A stretch of 64,000 nucleotides of DNA, from NCBI GenBank assembly GCA_963556255.1, contig OY744616.1, positions 10,487,991-10,551,990 of the forward strand. Reading direction: 5' to 3'. This document shows, piece by piece, positions 32,973-44,559 of the stretch. A model generated the notes under the pieces. That model made no database searches. It saw only the letters and a list, made by a program, of their open reading frames with translations, and was not told the DNA's origin. This stretch comes from Allolobophora icterica. Lineage: Eukaryota; Annelida; Clitellata; Crassiclitellata; Lumbricidae. The translations under genes and the position numbers were made by a program. The first letter of the stretch is position 1; every line of letters starts with the position of its first letter.

Positions 32973-34140
32973 CAGTGGTTCCCAAGCTCTTTTGATGGAG
33001 GGCAAAGTCTTACTTTTAAAATATCATGGCGGGCCACAGAGATCTGAGGAGCCGTCCTCAGTTGCTTTCATTGTGGACGAATGCGTGCGCTGGAGCGCCA
33101 GCAAATAGTGGTCTCTGGGGAAGCGTCGTAAGTTTCCCATGCGCAGCATTTGGTAACATCTGACATCGAATGGAAGATGTTTTTGGCATATTGTCAGTGC
33201 CAATTTACAACAATGCTAGATAAAACACACGTTTTTCAGCGGAAGTATAATAAGATGCATACTGCTTGGTGCAAGGGTAACTCAGATACTTTCATATCAG
33301 ATCAATGTTTAACTAAGGCGATAATTGAAGATATCGTTTGAACATTGTTAAATTTCAAAATGCAAAATTGTTAATATCGGTAAAATTGAAATCAAATCTC
33401 AAATTTGTGTTAATTAAATTTTAAATGCAGAAGTTCCAGCAATGCATTCATTTTAATTCTGAATATTTATTATTTTAATTTTTCAAAAGTATTTATTGAA
33501 GATGAATCAGTTTTAATGAGATTTATGTGACTGCAGATTAGAAGCTAGTTTATCAATGTCTGGTTGTAGGTTCGTAGTGGCAAGTATCATCAATAGTCAA
33601 TACATTCAAATTTGAGTCAGTGAGGCACGCTCGATTTTTTTTTATAAGTTTCATCGCTGAAAATGATTGTTCACATCTGTACGTGCTCCCAAAACGGCAT
33701 ATGTAACGTTGAGCAAACGACCGCAAATGTTCGAATTCATTTGCTGGCAGTATACGCCAGAATGCTATCATATCGTCGGCAGATGGCAGAACAGGAAGCT
33801 CAGCAAATTTGCTTTTCAGAACTGAGTTACATTTCAAATCAATAATTTCAAGTTGCAAATTTTCATCAAGCAAGTTGATCTTATCGTCCGTCAATAATCA
33901 AGAATGAAAACACACGTCTTTTTCAACGGAAGTGTAAATACGCTGCATAGAGCTTGACGAAAAGTGAACTAAGATTAAAACAAAATAATAGAAAAAAAGA
34001 CCTTAACTTAACTTAAATCGAAAATCAAGAAAACAAGGTAATTTAATTTTTTTTCAAAATTTGTGAGTGACTGTCGCGGGCCACATTCAAAGGATTGGCG
34101 GGCCACTTTTGGCCCGCGGGCCACGGTTTGGGAACCACTG
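32973..34140 (-). mobile_element. hAT transposon E (1168 bp, internally deleted)
   Basis: The ends are CAGTGGTTCCCAA and TTGGGAACCACTG (right end as ...TTTGGGAACCACTG). The exact duplication ATCTACAG lies at 32965-32972 and 34141-34148. Only the C-terminal transposase part survives on the minus strand. Confidence 0.9.
33553..33894 (-). pseudogene. hAT transposase C-terminal fragment (hAT dimerisation domain)
   Basis: The 113-residue frame reads 'LQLEIIDLKCNSVLKSKF', 'FWRILPANEFEHLRSFAQR' and 'FGSTYRCEQSFSAMKLIK'. The E-L-I-D-L-x-C start and the (F/Y)GSTYxCEQxFSxMK motif are those of the hAT family that includes GTF2IRD2/ZBED-like domesticated proteins. The upstream catalytic part is lost, so it is not functional. 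Confidence 0.75.
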
Positions 34141-34148
34141 ATCTACAG

Positions 34149-34539
34149 TACTAAAACTACTAAATGAACTACAAGCATTATTTGTACGACAAAAAGATAC
34201 TTTGTGAAATCTATGATATATTGAAAAATTGTAACATTAGTGACTTAAGGATAAATGTTTATGAAAGGCATTTGCTTATCAGGTATTTGAGCTGCTTATT
34301 TTTTATCATTGATGTGTATATTTTTTCTGTTATTTTTCCTTTGTATAGAGGGTGTTATTTTGTGTTGCTCATATGTGGTGAAATAAAGTTTATTCAAAAT
34401 GGAAACTACATAAGCAGACTACATGTGTTTTACATGTTGTGCATATGTTGTAGATGTCCTGATTACTTACAGAAGATGCATATGGATGCTAAATAGACCA
34501 CAGATGGTTTACTGTTTAGCATTCTGTTTGAAATGCAGA
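34149..34539. other. Unassigned stretch between hAT E and the satellite
   Basis: One open frame of 110 codons on the plus strand (34164-34496) has no recognisable motif and is AT-driven. Confidence 0.4.
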
Positions 34540-36020
34540 TTGCTAAACCATTTGGTATCTGTATAGTATTCATGTGGTGTAGATAAGCTAGTTATATATA
34601 GGAACTATATATATTGCATATGGCATGCAGATTGGTACATCATCTGTTATCTATATAGCAAACATATGGTGTAAACCACCTAGTTACATATAGAAACTTT
34701 ATAGATTCTATATAGAATGGTAACTGGTAAAGCATCTGGTATCTGTATGGTATACACGTGGTGTAGACCACCTAGTTACATGTAGAAACCACATAGATTC
34801 TATATAGAATGGAGATTGGTAAAGCATATGGTATCTATATGATATACATATGGCATAGATCAGCTAGTTACATATAGAAATAATATAGATTCTATATAGA
34901 ATGCAGATTGATAAAGGATCTGGTATCTATATTGTATACATATGGCATAGATCAGCTAGTTACATATAGAAACAATATAGATTCTATATAGTATGCAGAT
35001 TGGCAAAGGATCTGGTATCTATATTGTATACATATGGCATAGATCAGCTAGTTACATATAGAAACAATATAGGTTCTATATAGTATGCAGATTGGTAAAG
35101 GATCTGGTATCTATATGGTAAACATATGGCATAGATCACCTGGTGCCATATGCATGACATATGGATACCATTTGAAGCCCAGATGGCTTGGACATATGCA
35201 TTCAATATGGGCTGTCGGGTGCAAACCAGATGAATCTAGGGATCCCTGCCATATTGGATCGCATATGGCATTCATACGTTGTAGATCAGCTAGTTACATA
35301 TAGAAACAATATAGATTCTATATAGTATGCAGATTGGTAAAGGAGCTGTTATCTATATGGCAAACATATGGCATAGATCACCTGGTGCCATATGCATGAC
35401 ATATGGATACCATTTGAAGCCCAGATGGCTTGGACATATGCATTCAATATGGGCTGTCGGGTGCAAACCAGATGAATCTATGGATCCCTGCCATATTGGA
35501 TCGCATATGGCATACATACGTTGTAGATCAGCTAGTTACATATAGAAACAATATAGATTCTATATAGTATGCAGATTGGTAAAGGATCTGGTATCTATAT
35601 GGTAAACATATGGCATAGATCACCTGGTGCCATATGCATGACATATGGATACCATTTGAAGCCCAGATGGCTTGGACATATGCATTCAATATGGGCTGTC
35701 GGGTGCAAACCACATGAATCTAGGGATCCCTGCCATATTGGATCGCATATGGCATACATACGTTGAAGATCAGCTAGTTACATATAGAAACAATATAGAT
35801 TCTATATAGAATGCAGATTGGTAAAGATCTTGTATCTATATGGCATACATATGGTTTAGATGACCTGGTGCAATATAGATACCATATGCATACCATGTGA
35901 AGCCCAGATGGTTTACACATATGCATTCAATATGGGCTGTCGGGTGCAAACCAGATGAATCTAGAGATCCCTGACATATGGCATCCCATATGAAGCCCAT
36001 ATGGTTTCCATATTACATTG
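34540..36020 (+). repeat. Two-tier satellite: ~92-bp units, then 242-bp units
   Basis: The 'gattctatatag' landmark recurs at spacings of 91, 93, 92 and 93 bases (34706-35076), then at 242 bases (35316, 35558, 35800). The 242-bp unit is a 92-bp unit enlarged by ~150 bases that contain 'ggtgccatatgcatgacat' and 'atgggctgtcgggtgcaaac'. The 72-codon open frames repeated across it are by-products. CATATG occurs many times. Confidence 0.9.
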
Positions 36021-36373
36021 CTGTTGGGGTAGTTGCTTAAGTTGGCCCATTCCAGTATAAAAGGCCGATGAGACCTTAACTATATATTCTTTGCCTTCTT
36101 TACCGAAACTATTAAACTCAATTAATAAAAATTCGTTTATTTTTTACCAGAAGTATATGTTTTCTTCTGTGAAATGACAGATAAATTCAGAATGTGGAAT
36201 CTGTCAAAACTGCTCGATGTGGAACGTAGCGAATCTTAGAAGCAGTGGCTTTTAGACTGCACGGCCCTGAATTGCCAAAGAGGCGGCACTCGAGCACATC
36301 ATATATAATAAAATGGTCCATTTGTCTGATCCTGCGGAGACCAGCACGTGAAGATAGGTTGCCTGAAAGATGG
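36021..36373. other. Intergenic, nothing recognised
   Basis: No supported feature before the MITE. Confidence 0.4.
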
Positions 36374-36546
36374 CAGGGGCGTCTACACCATAGAAACCTT
36401 GGAGCAAATTGATGCTCTATCCAAAAACTAGGGGGGAGATCTGCCAGTGTGTGTGTGCCACCATTTTAGGAGGGAAGGAAGGGGAAGGGGAAGAAGAGGG
36501 GGAAAGGGGACGTTGCTCCAATGACTTAGGGGGATAGACGCCCCTG
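36374..36546 (+). mobile_element. hAT-type MITE (173 bp), family of 43508
   Basis: The ends are CAGGGGCGTCTACACC and GGATAGACGCCCCTG. About 75% of it is alignable with 43508-43678. The flanks show no matching duplication here. Confidence 0.75.
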
Positions 36547-36685
36547 TCTGATTGAAGGAGGTCCAGCTTTTGATCCTGTGTTTTCAAGGCAACTGAGTCG
36601 TACACGTACAAGTTGAATAAACCTCCGCATTGTGCAGTTAATCGTCGGCGTTTTCTCATAGTTATGCATGGACAGAATAACAGAT

Positions 36686-36760
36686 GGGGCACGATGGACG
36701 ATTGGTTAGTGCGTGTGACCTGTAACGCGAAGAGTATGGGTTGGAGACATTATATCTTGT
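36686..36760 (+). mobile_element. tRNA-like SINE head
   Basis: The stretch 'ggacgattggttagtgcgtg', then 'acctgtaacgcgaag' and 'gggttggagac', resembles A-box, anticodon arm (TGT) and B-box of a tRNA-Thr-like gene. Mismatches in the B-box and no full cloverleaf argue for a SINE relic and not a working tRNA. Confidence 0.4.
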
Positions 36761-37051
36761 TAAGAAGTGATGCATCACGTCAGTGGGGGATGTCCGGAGA
36801 TATTGCATGAACAAGAAGATCTGGTTGCTGCCAGGGAAACTAGAGAGGATAAGAAACAAGGGAGTAGTCACGGTTGGGAAGATGGCGAATTGAAGAGATA
36901 ATTATGTATTCATTTTTAAAAGAAAATATGAGCCGCATTAGTGATGATATAGTTTTCTTAAGTGCACTGTTTCTCTCTGGGAGCTGAAGAAACACATGTA
37001 CATTATACATGCGCGCATATATAAACACATAAATACACATCTACTCCTGCA

Positions 37052-37205
37052 TGGATCCATCCATCCATCCATCCATCCATCCATCCATCCATCCATCCAT
37101 CCATCTATCCATTCATCCGTCCATCAATCAATCCATCCATTCATCCATCCATCCATCCATCCATCCATCCATCCATCCATCCATCCATCCCGCCATCCAT
37201 CCATC
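37052..37205 (+). repeat. (CATC)n microsatellite
   Basis: CATC repeats with few interruptions, followed by an (ATA)-rich run at 37250-37315. Nothing is recognised from 37330 to 37812. Confidence 0.85.
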
Positions 37206-37812
37206 ATTGCTTCCATCTGCAAGTACGTAAATGCATGCATACACATATAACATAACATATACACATATAACATTATATAACATAATATAATATAATATAA
37301 TATAATATATATAATTATATCATCATCCACGATCCATAGCAATTTCTTGCGTCCTAGTGATATACGGCAGTTCTAAATGTTTATGTGGTGGTGCGTCTTT
37401 GTCAGGATGCAATAGTTTGAACCAAATGACTTCATATTCAAGGATTGCTTTGTTTGATCATTCCTAACTAATTTGTAGTTTTGAAGTTCCTGAAATATCA
37501 TGATATGGTCAGTAGGGTAGAGCGAAAATGGCCCAAAAAAATTTTAAGCAATCGTTTTCTAATAGTGATGGGAAGTTGCCAGCATGTTAGTTAAATAGTG
37601 CTCAAAATATTGTTGATTTTGCTTTGCGTCTTCTGTCCTCTTCCGGCGGTAAAATATTTACCATATCAAATTCTTTGAAAACGTCAATGTAGTGGATTAT
37701 TTTTTCTGTTTCTTGAACTGACTGTCGTCGAACAGTTACAATTCATGAAATACACGTTCAAATCAGTTGCGGAAATCACATCTGGTATGCTACAGGATTA
37801 TGGAATTGTAAC

Positions 37813-38014
37813 CAGGAGGCGTAACTTTGGTCTACAAAGTGGGGTGGGGTGCCAATATCTTACATACACGAAGCAAGGCGGTGACTGCGATATCTAGGAA
37901 GGCACAATAATAAGATATTGATTGGCATTGTTCAAAAAGTGGGGGTTCGGTACCCCCAGGCCAAAAGGTGGGAGGTGGGAGTACCCCTCGTGCCACCCAC
38001 AAACTACGCCTATG
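37813..38014 (+). mobile_element. hAT-type MITE (202 bp)
   Basis: The ends are CAGGAGGCGTAACTTTG and, inverted, CATAGGCGTAGTTTG. The flanks ATTGTAAC and AATGTTAC match at 6 of 8. Confidence 0.65.
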
Positions 38015-38099
38015 AATGTTACGCCTAATGAATGCAGCGACGTTACTGAAAGGAAGAAAATTAGGAGAGAACGAAAGAAGTACTAAAGCTCTGTTCAAG

Positions 38100-38990
38100 C
38101 AGGATGCGCCAGTATATGACTGTGAGTGTTGAGGGGATTTTCCAGATAGTAGTTCAAAAGAGGTTCGAATCCGGTTTTCAGGAGGGCGGGCAGATCAAGA
38201 GAGGAGGCAAAGCAGGTGTGAAGGAGAGTGTGGTTTATGGCGAGAAAGAATTGGAAGACAGAGGATCAGATGAGTCTGGGTTGGAGTACTTGAAAAGGTG
38301 ATACCAGTTTGGAGTGAAAAGACCGGAGATAGGCAGAGGAACATGAGGAGAGGGATGGAGGACGTGTTGGAATGATGATGGAGGAACCGAGAATCTGCGG
38401 AATTCAAAGGAAAGATAGTTCCAGAGGCATGGTGCTCTGTTGGATATGGCTCGGTTGGAGAACTTGAGGTGAGTAGTGATCGGGGATCGAGAAAGACTGA
38501 GACAGGAGGAGGATCAGGTGGAGCGGGTTGCCTGGATGGTGAAGAGATCATGGAGGTAATTTGGGAATATTGTATTGAGTTGTAAGTTAGTGATAGGACC
38601 TTGAAGTGCATTCGTTAGTTTAGCCAGTGGAGTGATTTGAGGTTGGGAGTGATATGTTTGAACGTTCTAGTGACAGCTCTGGCTATAGTGAGTTTTGGAT
38701 AAGTTGCAGACGCTTGATTTGGGTGGATTCAAGGTTGAGGAAGAGGGAATTGCTGTAAACAAGCTTTGAATGAACAATAGAGGTTAGTGGTTACAATGGT
38801 AGAGGCAGTTTTAAGGTCGATCTTGGGCCAGATGCGACGAAGGTCACGAATGTCCATGAAGCATGAGAGCGAGAGGTTGGAGATGTGGTCAGAGAAGGAG
38901 CGGTGTGGATCACAAGTAGGCCTAATACCGATTGCGGACGGGGAATCCGAGTTGAAGGTTAAGAAACGATGAGTTAGTTGATAGGTGTAT
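38100..38990 (-). pseudogene. LINE ORF2 C-terminal remnant
   Basis: Minus-strand pieces in shifting frames read 'SNRAISNRAPCLWN' and 'PISGLFTPNWYHLFKYSN', matching the 'RxxSxxAPxLWN' end of CR1/L2-type ORF2. The more upstream part (38650-38990) is only weakly recognisable. Confidence 0.5.
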
Positions 38991-39017
38991 CGAAGGGGTT
39001 AGGACTTTTCTTTATAT

Positions 39018-39365
39018 CAGTGTCTCGCAAACTTTTTTAACTCCCGGCACACTCACCAGAGAAAATTTTTTTATCGCGGCACACCAGTTGAAATTTATTA
39101 AAATTACAAAACCAACAGCAATAATTTAAGTTTCACTAGAGTTTTTGCTTTTGATCACATGACATTGAATAACTGTGAATGAGAAACTATTCTTTAATAT
39201 GAAAACATTAAAAAGCCGAAAATTGTATTTATTAAATAATTTCTTATAAAGCCAATTAAAGTCTAACCACTAAAGAGAATTGCGAATTTTAGGTTTGTCT
39301 CGTGGCACACCTGAAATTTCGAACGGCACACTAGTGTGCCGCGGCACACAGTTTGCGATACACTG
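39018..39365 (+). mobile_element. hAT-type MITE (348 bp)
   Basis: The ends are CAGTGTCTCGCAAACT and AGTTTGCGATACACTG. The exact duplication CTTTATAT lies at 39010-39017 and 39366-39373. 'cggcacac' blocks lie near both ends. Confidence 0.9.
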
Positions 39366-39639
39366 CTTTATATGATCAGAAAGGCGTAGGATGAATTCTG
39401 TTTTGGAAGGTTAAGGGAGAAGAGATGGACGACATCCACTGTGAGACTATAGGTTAACCACGTTTAAATTTTGCATCGACGGTAGAGGGCAGAAGATATC
39501 ATTTGAAATTTATAATATTTGGTATCTTTTGCCCACTATTAGAATTCATTTACTAAAAAAAAGTAACTCCACCCTAATGGTCAGAGCAGCTTACGTAAAT
39601 GTAAATGTACGCGATTTTCTATAGCGACTGTATAATTAT

Positions 39640-39890
39640 ATGGCCTCGACCCTGCTCATTTTTCAATGAATTGATCGGGTGAGATCCTTCACCACCGCTG
39701 CCCGTTTGAATGGGTGTCACGCCATTTAAGGTCCCCGTGTCGGGACCATGCTAGCCCGAGATTTTAATCTCTGAAATAGCCACCTTCGGGAAGCGAACCG
39801 CGGTCCGCATGCTCTCTAACACATAGTCGCATGAGACGCGCAGCCAGCGCTCTTACCGATGTAGCAAACTGGGCCAGCGTATATTCGCCG
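39640..39890 (-). mobile_element. tRNA-derived SINE
   Basis: The minus strand reads 'ctacatcggtaagagcgctgg' (A-box) and 'ggttcgcttccc' (B-box) in tRNA spacing, followed by a non-tRNA body. An anticodon stem is not clear. Confidence 0.55.
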
Positions 39891-40268
39891 GTGTTTGTGT
39901 TTTCGGTCTGACGTCGTTCAGGCCGATGTAAAAAAACACATGCAACTGCAGCAGACGTGGGGCCATTGACCTGTAAGATAAACTTATTTGATCATTCACA
40001 GATACCCACAAATAACCCTACAGAACGTAGTCAACATGGCGCTGGGTCACATAAACTTATTTTTGAACAAACAAAGCGTCTGATTCAGAAAAACAGCCTG
40101 TGTTAGCTATGCAATAACAAAAAGAGACCGAGAGAGACAGAGAGACAGAGAGAGAGGAGGAGAGAGATAGAGATAGAGAGACAGAAAGTAAGAAAAAACG
40201 TGTGGAGGTTGTTGTAAAGTGAGAGAAGCAATGAGATGGCGACAGAGAATAGGAAGACTGCGAAGGCG

Positions 40269-40275
40269 AGATAGA

Positions 40276-40340
<65 letters not shown>

Positions 40341-40358
40341 GGATAGATAGATAGATAG
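40269..40358 (+). repeat. GATA/GACA microsatellite, left part of the unit 3 array
   Basis: GATA then GACA repeats, preceded by 'gtgtggaggttgttgtaaag' to 'gcgacagagaatag', a ~75-base flank also found before the arrays at 51371 and 61831. A LINE separates it from the right part at 41858. Confidence 0.85.
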
Positions 40359-41857
40359 GGATAAGTTATTGCCCAAATCATATTACAGTAATTGAGATAC
40401 GGAACGATAAGTGCATAGTAGGGCCTATAGACTTAATTTAACAGATTAAGGTAACAGGCGAACAATACGGCTCAGAATTCCAACATTCTTAGCAATTTTA
40501 CTAGAAATTTCATTTATATGTAATTTCCATGTTAAATGTTGATCGATATGCACACCAAGTAACTTAGTTGACTCAACCTGTCTAAGAGGAGCATCTTTTA
40601 TAGTTATATCTAAATTCTCATTAGGTGTTGATTTTCTAAAGGATTTAAATAAAATGTAATTAGTTTTATCAAGATTCAAAGAAAGTTTATTCGCAGAGAA
40701 CCAAGTATTTATATTTTCTAGTTCCATATTAACTAACCTAACCAATTCCCTCCAAGAGGAGTGAGAATAAAAGACATCTGTGTCATCTGCAAACAGTATA
40801 AAGTAAGAGGCTGGAGAAGTTTTAGCCAGATCATTAATACAGAGAAGAAATAATAGGGGTCCAAGATTGAACCCCTGTGGGACACCGTATTTAATCCAGT
40901 TTAGTCCTGACCACACCCCATTACAGAAAACCATCTGAGCGTGTTTATCTAGGTAACTGGCAAAACAGTTTAACTGAGTGCCTCTAATTCCATAATATTC
41001 TAATTTGCTTAATAGGATTTTATGATCAACCGTGTCAAACGCCTTTGCTAGCAATAACTTATCCCTCCAGGCTAAAAGGACTGATAAATCTGCAAAAAAG
41101 GGCCGTACGATTAACTGCAGGTGCTCGAAAATGGGACCATACTGCCCTATTGTTCAGAGAATTTAAAATATTGAGAGTGGATCAAATAAAGGATCTCCAA
41201 GTTGGGGAATTCTTTTTCCGACTAGAACATGGACTTCTACCACATAGCTTTAAGGATTTCTTGCCTCATGCTTATGACATTCACTCCCATTATACTAAAA
41301 ATGCCTCTGCTTATCGTTCCGTTAAGATACATTCTAATACTCGTCTCCATACAATCAAGTCTAAGGGAACGCAGATATGGAACTCGATACCTACTGATAT
41401 ACGTATGTCAAACAATTTATTTATATTTAAAAAGAAATTACGTACGCACCTTCTCTCTCCATTATAAGATTCATCAATGATTAAGGAAGGTTTTTGCCGC
41501 GTTTAGTCAAGATGTTAATTAAGATTTTTGTGTTCTTAGTTAAGTTTTGTGCTTCTCTAACTAATTAGGATAGCCTACATCTGATGTAGGTTAATTTATG
41601 AGAAATGAGTTATTGCCATCCAGCTGTACCCTTTGGATATGTCTTATGCAGGCCAGTACTATTTTTTAGGTTAAATTAAAAGGTTTGGGTGCCCTAATCT
41701 AACGGGATACACATCCCTTCTGGGTTTACCTTTGCTGCCCTGGTTTATATTTTTTATTTCGAAGTTACTCGATGTATCGTATCATTGCTATGTTTTCTGT
41801 TTTGGATTGCAATAAAATGATTTTGATTTGATTGATTTGATTTGATTTGATTTGATA
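40358..41857 (+). mobile_element. Jockey/CR1-type LINE with inverted 5' half
   Basis: The minus strand (41050 down to 40358) encodes RT from 'KAFDTVDHKILLSKLEYYGI' through 'FILFADDTDVF' and 'NKLSLNLDKTNYILF' to 'YCNMIWAITYP'. The plus strand from 41051 picks up at 'AITYPSRLKGLINLQKRAVR' and continues to the C-terminus (stop near 41467). It is followed by a 3' UTR and a TTGAT-rich tail (41812-41857). A 15-base segment (GGGATAAGTTATTGC at 40358 and its complement at 41051) is present on both pieces. This layout is that of twin-priming integration. Confidence 0.85.
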
Positions 41858-42026
<169 letters not shown>

Positions 42027-42027
42027 T

Positions 42028-42502
42028 TAACAGAGAGAGACTCGATGCCCTTTAAGGACACAACACGGAATATATTTCGACAGGTTACACAGAACAGAAT
42101 ACGTCTTCGTAGCCAGGTCTTTCAATTCCCAATGAACAAGGTCCGAGCAGCCGATCTCGGCTTCGTAATCAACACGCAGGGTCAACGGACGCCAGCAAAA
42201 ATTGACTAAAGACCTTTGATATCAGCGAATTGCCTACGCCAGATTCGTACCACTTCCACTCCACGTGCCAAATAAGTAAAGAGCTTCTCTAAAGCACGTG
42301 AAGCCGACGTTTCGCTACAACGTTTCACTTTCTGCTGAATTTTTATTTCAATTTATTAAAAACCAGCGTTCCTAAACGTTTGGTAGCGGCCTACCCGCGT
42401 ATTCAGGAGTTCGTCCGTGTCGCCCAAAAGGTGTGTCAGTCGAAACTTGGAAGGTCGGGCCTATGTTGAAGCTTGGCAGAATTTCTTCATTATCGTATCG
42501 CC
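42028..42502 (+). promoter_or_regulatory. Upstream region and leader of copy 3
   Basis: It aligns along its full length with 51605-52145 and 62560-63128. Conserved segments are 'agccgatctcgg-ttc', 'caaagacctttgatatca', 'gtttggtag-ggcctac' and 'tcgt-cgtgtcgcc-aaa'. It contains no perfect CArG box (CCAAATAAGT). Confidence 0.5.
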
Positions 42503-42568
42503 ATGCGGAGTGAAGGTTTCTGGAGATGGCTGAAAACTGTTGCAGTCCTACTGGCAAATATGAACTCT
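42503..42568 (+). CDS. Transporter copy 3, exon 1
   Basis: The 22 residues start MRSEGFWRWLKTVAVLLA and end NMNS, with donor GTAAGT at 42569, phase 0. The start is the only ATG, and it aligns with copies 4 and 5. Confidence 0.75.
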
Positions 42569-42981
42569 GTAAGTTGTCTATATTGTCATGCACATTTTAG
42601 TAAGGTCTTATACATACATATATATATAAGCAATATTTATATAATAATACATATTAATACAGAATATATACTTATTCTAATCATTCATTCTGCCATTCGT
42701 ATTTTAAATATTACACATTTTATAAAACGTAATACATATAAAAGCATTATTCATACGCACTCTAATTATCCGATCCTGAAAATATATTTTGATTCAATAC
42801 AGTATAATACAATACAATATTCGTTTATTCAGAGTTAAGCTGGAAAAACATACTAACAGATCAGTGTAGTTCACCAGGCAAGTTAGATCAACAATGTACA
42901 TCTAATTAACATTTCTATGAGTGCGAGGGCTCGAGAATTACTAACAGACATTCCTGTAGAGGACATGCATTGTCTGATGCC

Positions 42982-43242
42982 CAGTGCTTTTCAGCGGGAA
43001 CGAGCCGGAACGGCGTTCCGGCACCTTTTTTCAGCTACTAAAAATAATTTCTTTTAAATAATTAAAACAATAATTTAGTTATATTAATTTAATTTCAGTG
43101 TTTTTGAACTGTTTTCAGTGTTTATTGAGACCTCTCCCAACCCCCAATCCCGTTTTTCTCGTGGTTTTAGCCAGCCAATAATTGTTGCGTTCCGCAACCT
43201 ATTGTTCCGTTCCGGAACCTTTTTTTACAGAAAAAAGCACTG
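42982..43242 (+). mobile_element. hAT-type MITE (261 bp)
   Basis: The ends are CAGTGCTTTTC and GAAAAAAGCACTG. The exact duplication CTGATGCC lies at 42974-42981 and 43243-43250. The relative at 7107-7369 shares the 'ccggaacggc' start. Confidence 0.9.
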
Positions 43243-43507
43243 CTGATGCCGAATATAAAAAAGACCATAAACAATTCGTTTCTTAAGTAACACCTTTCTT
43301 TTGCATTTGTTTAGCAATCTTTTTGTAACGTATGCATCATAATTGTATGGCATTGTAATGTATCTAAATATTTATAAAGCGCCTCTCACACTGTTCGCCA
43401 AGCAGAGGCGCTCCCATGCAGTACGAAAGACCCATTGAATAGAAAATGGTTTTAAGACAGCGGAACGAGGCACTTGGGTCACCAGCTAATAAAGAGGCAC
43501 GTGTCAA

Positions 43508-43678
43508 CAGGGGCGTCTACACCATAGAAGCCCTGGAGCAAATGCTCCATCCAAGAAATAGAGGGGGAGATCTTTCATTGTGTGTGCGGCCATTAACGGG
43601 ACGGGAAGGAGTGGGGAGGGGCAAAGAACAGAGGGAAGGGGAAGTTGCTCCAATGACTTAGGGGGATAGACGTCCCTG
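43508..43678 (+). mobile_element. hAT-type MITE (171 bp)
   Basis: The ends are CAGGGGCGTCTACACC and GATAGACGTCCCTG. The exact duplication CGTGTCAA lies at 43500-43507 and 43679-43686. It is the same family as 36374-36546. Confidence 0.9.
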
Positions 43679-43739
43679 CGTGTCAATGAAGGGAATTGAT
43701 TCCAAAGAGCAGGGCAAATGTAAGAAAAGGCTTTAATAT

Positions 43740-43950
43740 TTATATAGTGCCATTATGGAAACTCCCAGAACGCCATTTTGCAAAACAATACATAGTCTTT
43801 AACGACTTCGGTATGACAATCACATGGCTTATGTGGCACCGCGGTAGGCCATTGTCAGTTGCAATGGACGAAGAATCTTTCGATGGCGCACCAAATCCAA
43901 AAATCACGGAACAGTCCATCAAAGCAAAGGTGCAGCAGCTCATTCGGTAA
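43740..43950 (+). promoter_or_regulatory. Conserved intron 1 block (copy 3)
   Basis: It aligns with ~1500-1640, ~13735-13900 and 52400-52600. The best-kept part is 'GAATCTTTCGATGGCGCACC' followed by 'AAATCCAAAAATC'. One plus frame reads 'SFDGAPNPKI' in copies 1, 3 and 4 but is broken in copy 2. It could be an enhancer or an old shared repeat. Confidence 0.4.
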
Positions 43951-44237
43951 AACGACCTTGCTTCTTTCGGATCTGCACGTATTTGATACGTTTTATGTAC
44001 ATATCAAGACATCTTGTATTGCGCCTTTTAAGTATCGCATAGAAATGCCACTCCCAACGTTAACCTATTTAGTATTAAAGGTCACTAAGAACATCTGTAA
44101 GGAAAGAGCAGTACTAAGGTAACTGGAAAATTCACCACCGGCTAGGCCCTGTTAGGGTCTGGGCACACAAGTAGCGCCTAGCCGACGCTGTCCCACCATT
44201 TTCGTGAAACTGTTGTTTCTGCTTGTTCTTCAAATAG

Positions 44238-44523
44238 GGGCTGAACATGGGAATATTTGGACCGACCCTTCCCGACATGGCCGTTGTGACATCGGTGACA
44301 ACTGGTCAGATGGCGACCACGATGACCTGGATTGGACTGGCCAGCATCGTCGGAGCCCTGTGCATGGGTCCTCTGTTCGACCGCTTCGATGGTCTGCTTG
44401 TCCTGGCCTGCGCTGTACTGTTCCAGGGTGTGGCCATAGGAGTGGCGCCCTGGTGTCATATTCTCGTCGTCTTTCAGATTATGTCTGGTATTACTCACAT
44501 TTTCATAATAGGAATCGTGGTCG
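44238..44523 (+). CDS. Transporter copy 3, exon 2
   Basis: The 286 bp run from CAAATAG acceptor to GTGAGT donor and encode GLNMGIFGPTLPDM, TM2-TM4 and GPLFDRFDG. The 'GPT' after TM1 is closer to vertebrate MFSD4 proteins ('GPTxxDL', from memory) than the 'ATT/PTT' of copies 1-2. Fully open. Confidence 0.8.
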
Positions 44524-44559
44524 GTGAGTACTCCGTTGCACTTTTAATATCCTTGCATT

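Larger units (their letters stand above)
42569..44237 (+). other. Intron 1 of copy 3
   Basis: It contains two MITEs, a segment (42650-42842) that is present in inverted orientation at 60200-60385, and the conserved intron block at 43740-43950. Confidence 0.6.

Noticed and set aside
32973..34140. A domesticated hAT host gene
   Set aside because: Only a C-terminal fragment remains, within intact transposon termini and target duplications; the catalytic part is gone.
35085..35766. Three tandem 65-72-codon proteins
   Set aside because: They are the same stretch of the 242-bp satellite unit, with no recognisable domain.
36417..36692. Minus-strand protein across 36417-36692 and plus-strand protein at 43446-43661
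   Set aside because: Both cross MITEs of the same family; the shared residues come from the MITE.
36686..36760. A functional tRNA-Thr gene
   Set aside because: A- and B-box-like sequences exist, but the B-box is degenerate and no full cloverleaf can be drawn. A SINE relic is more likely.
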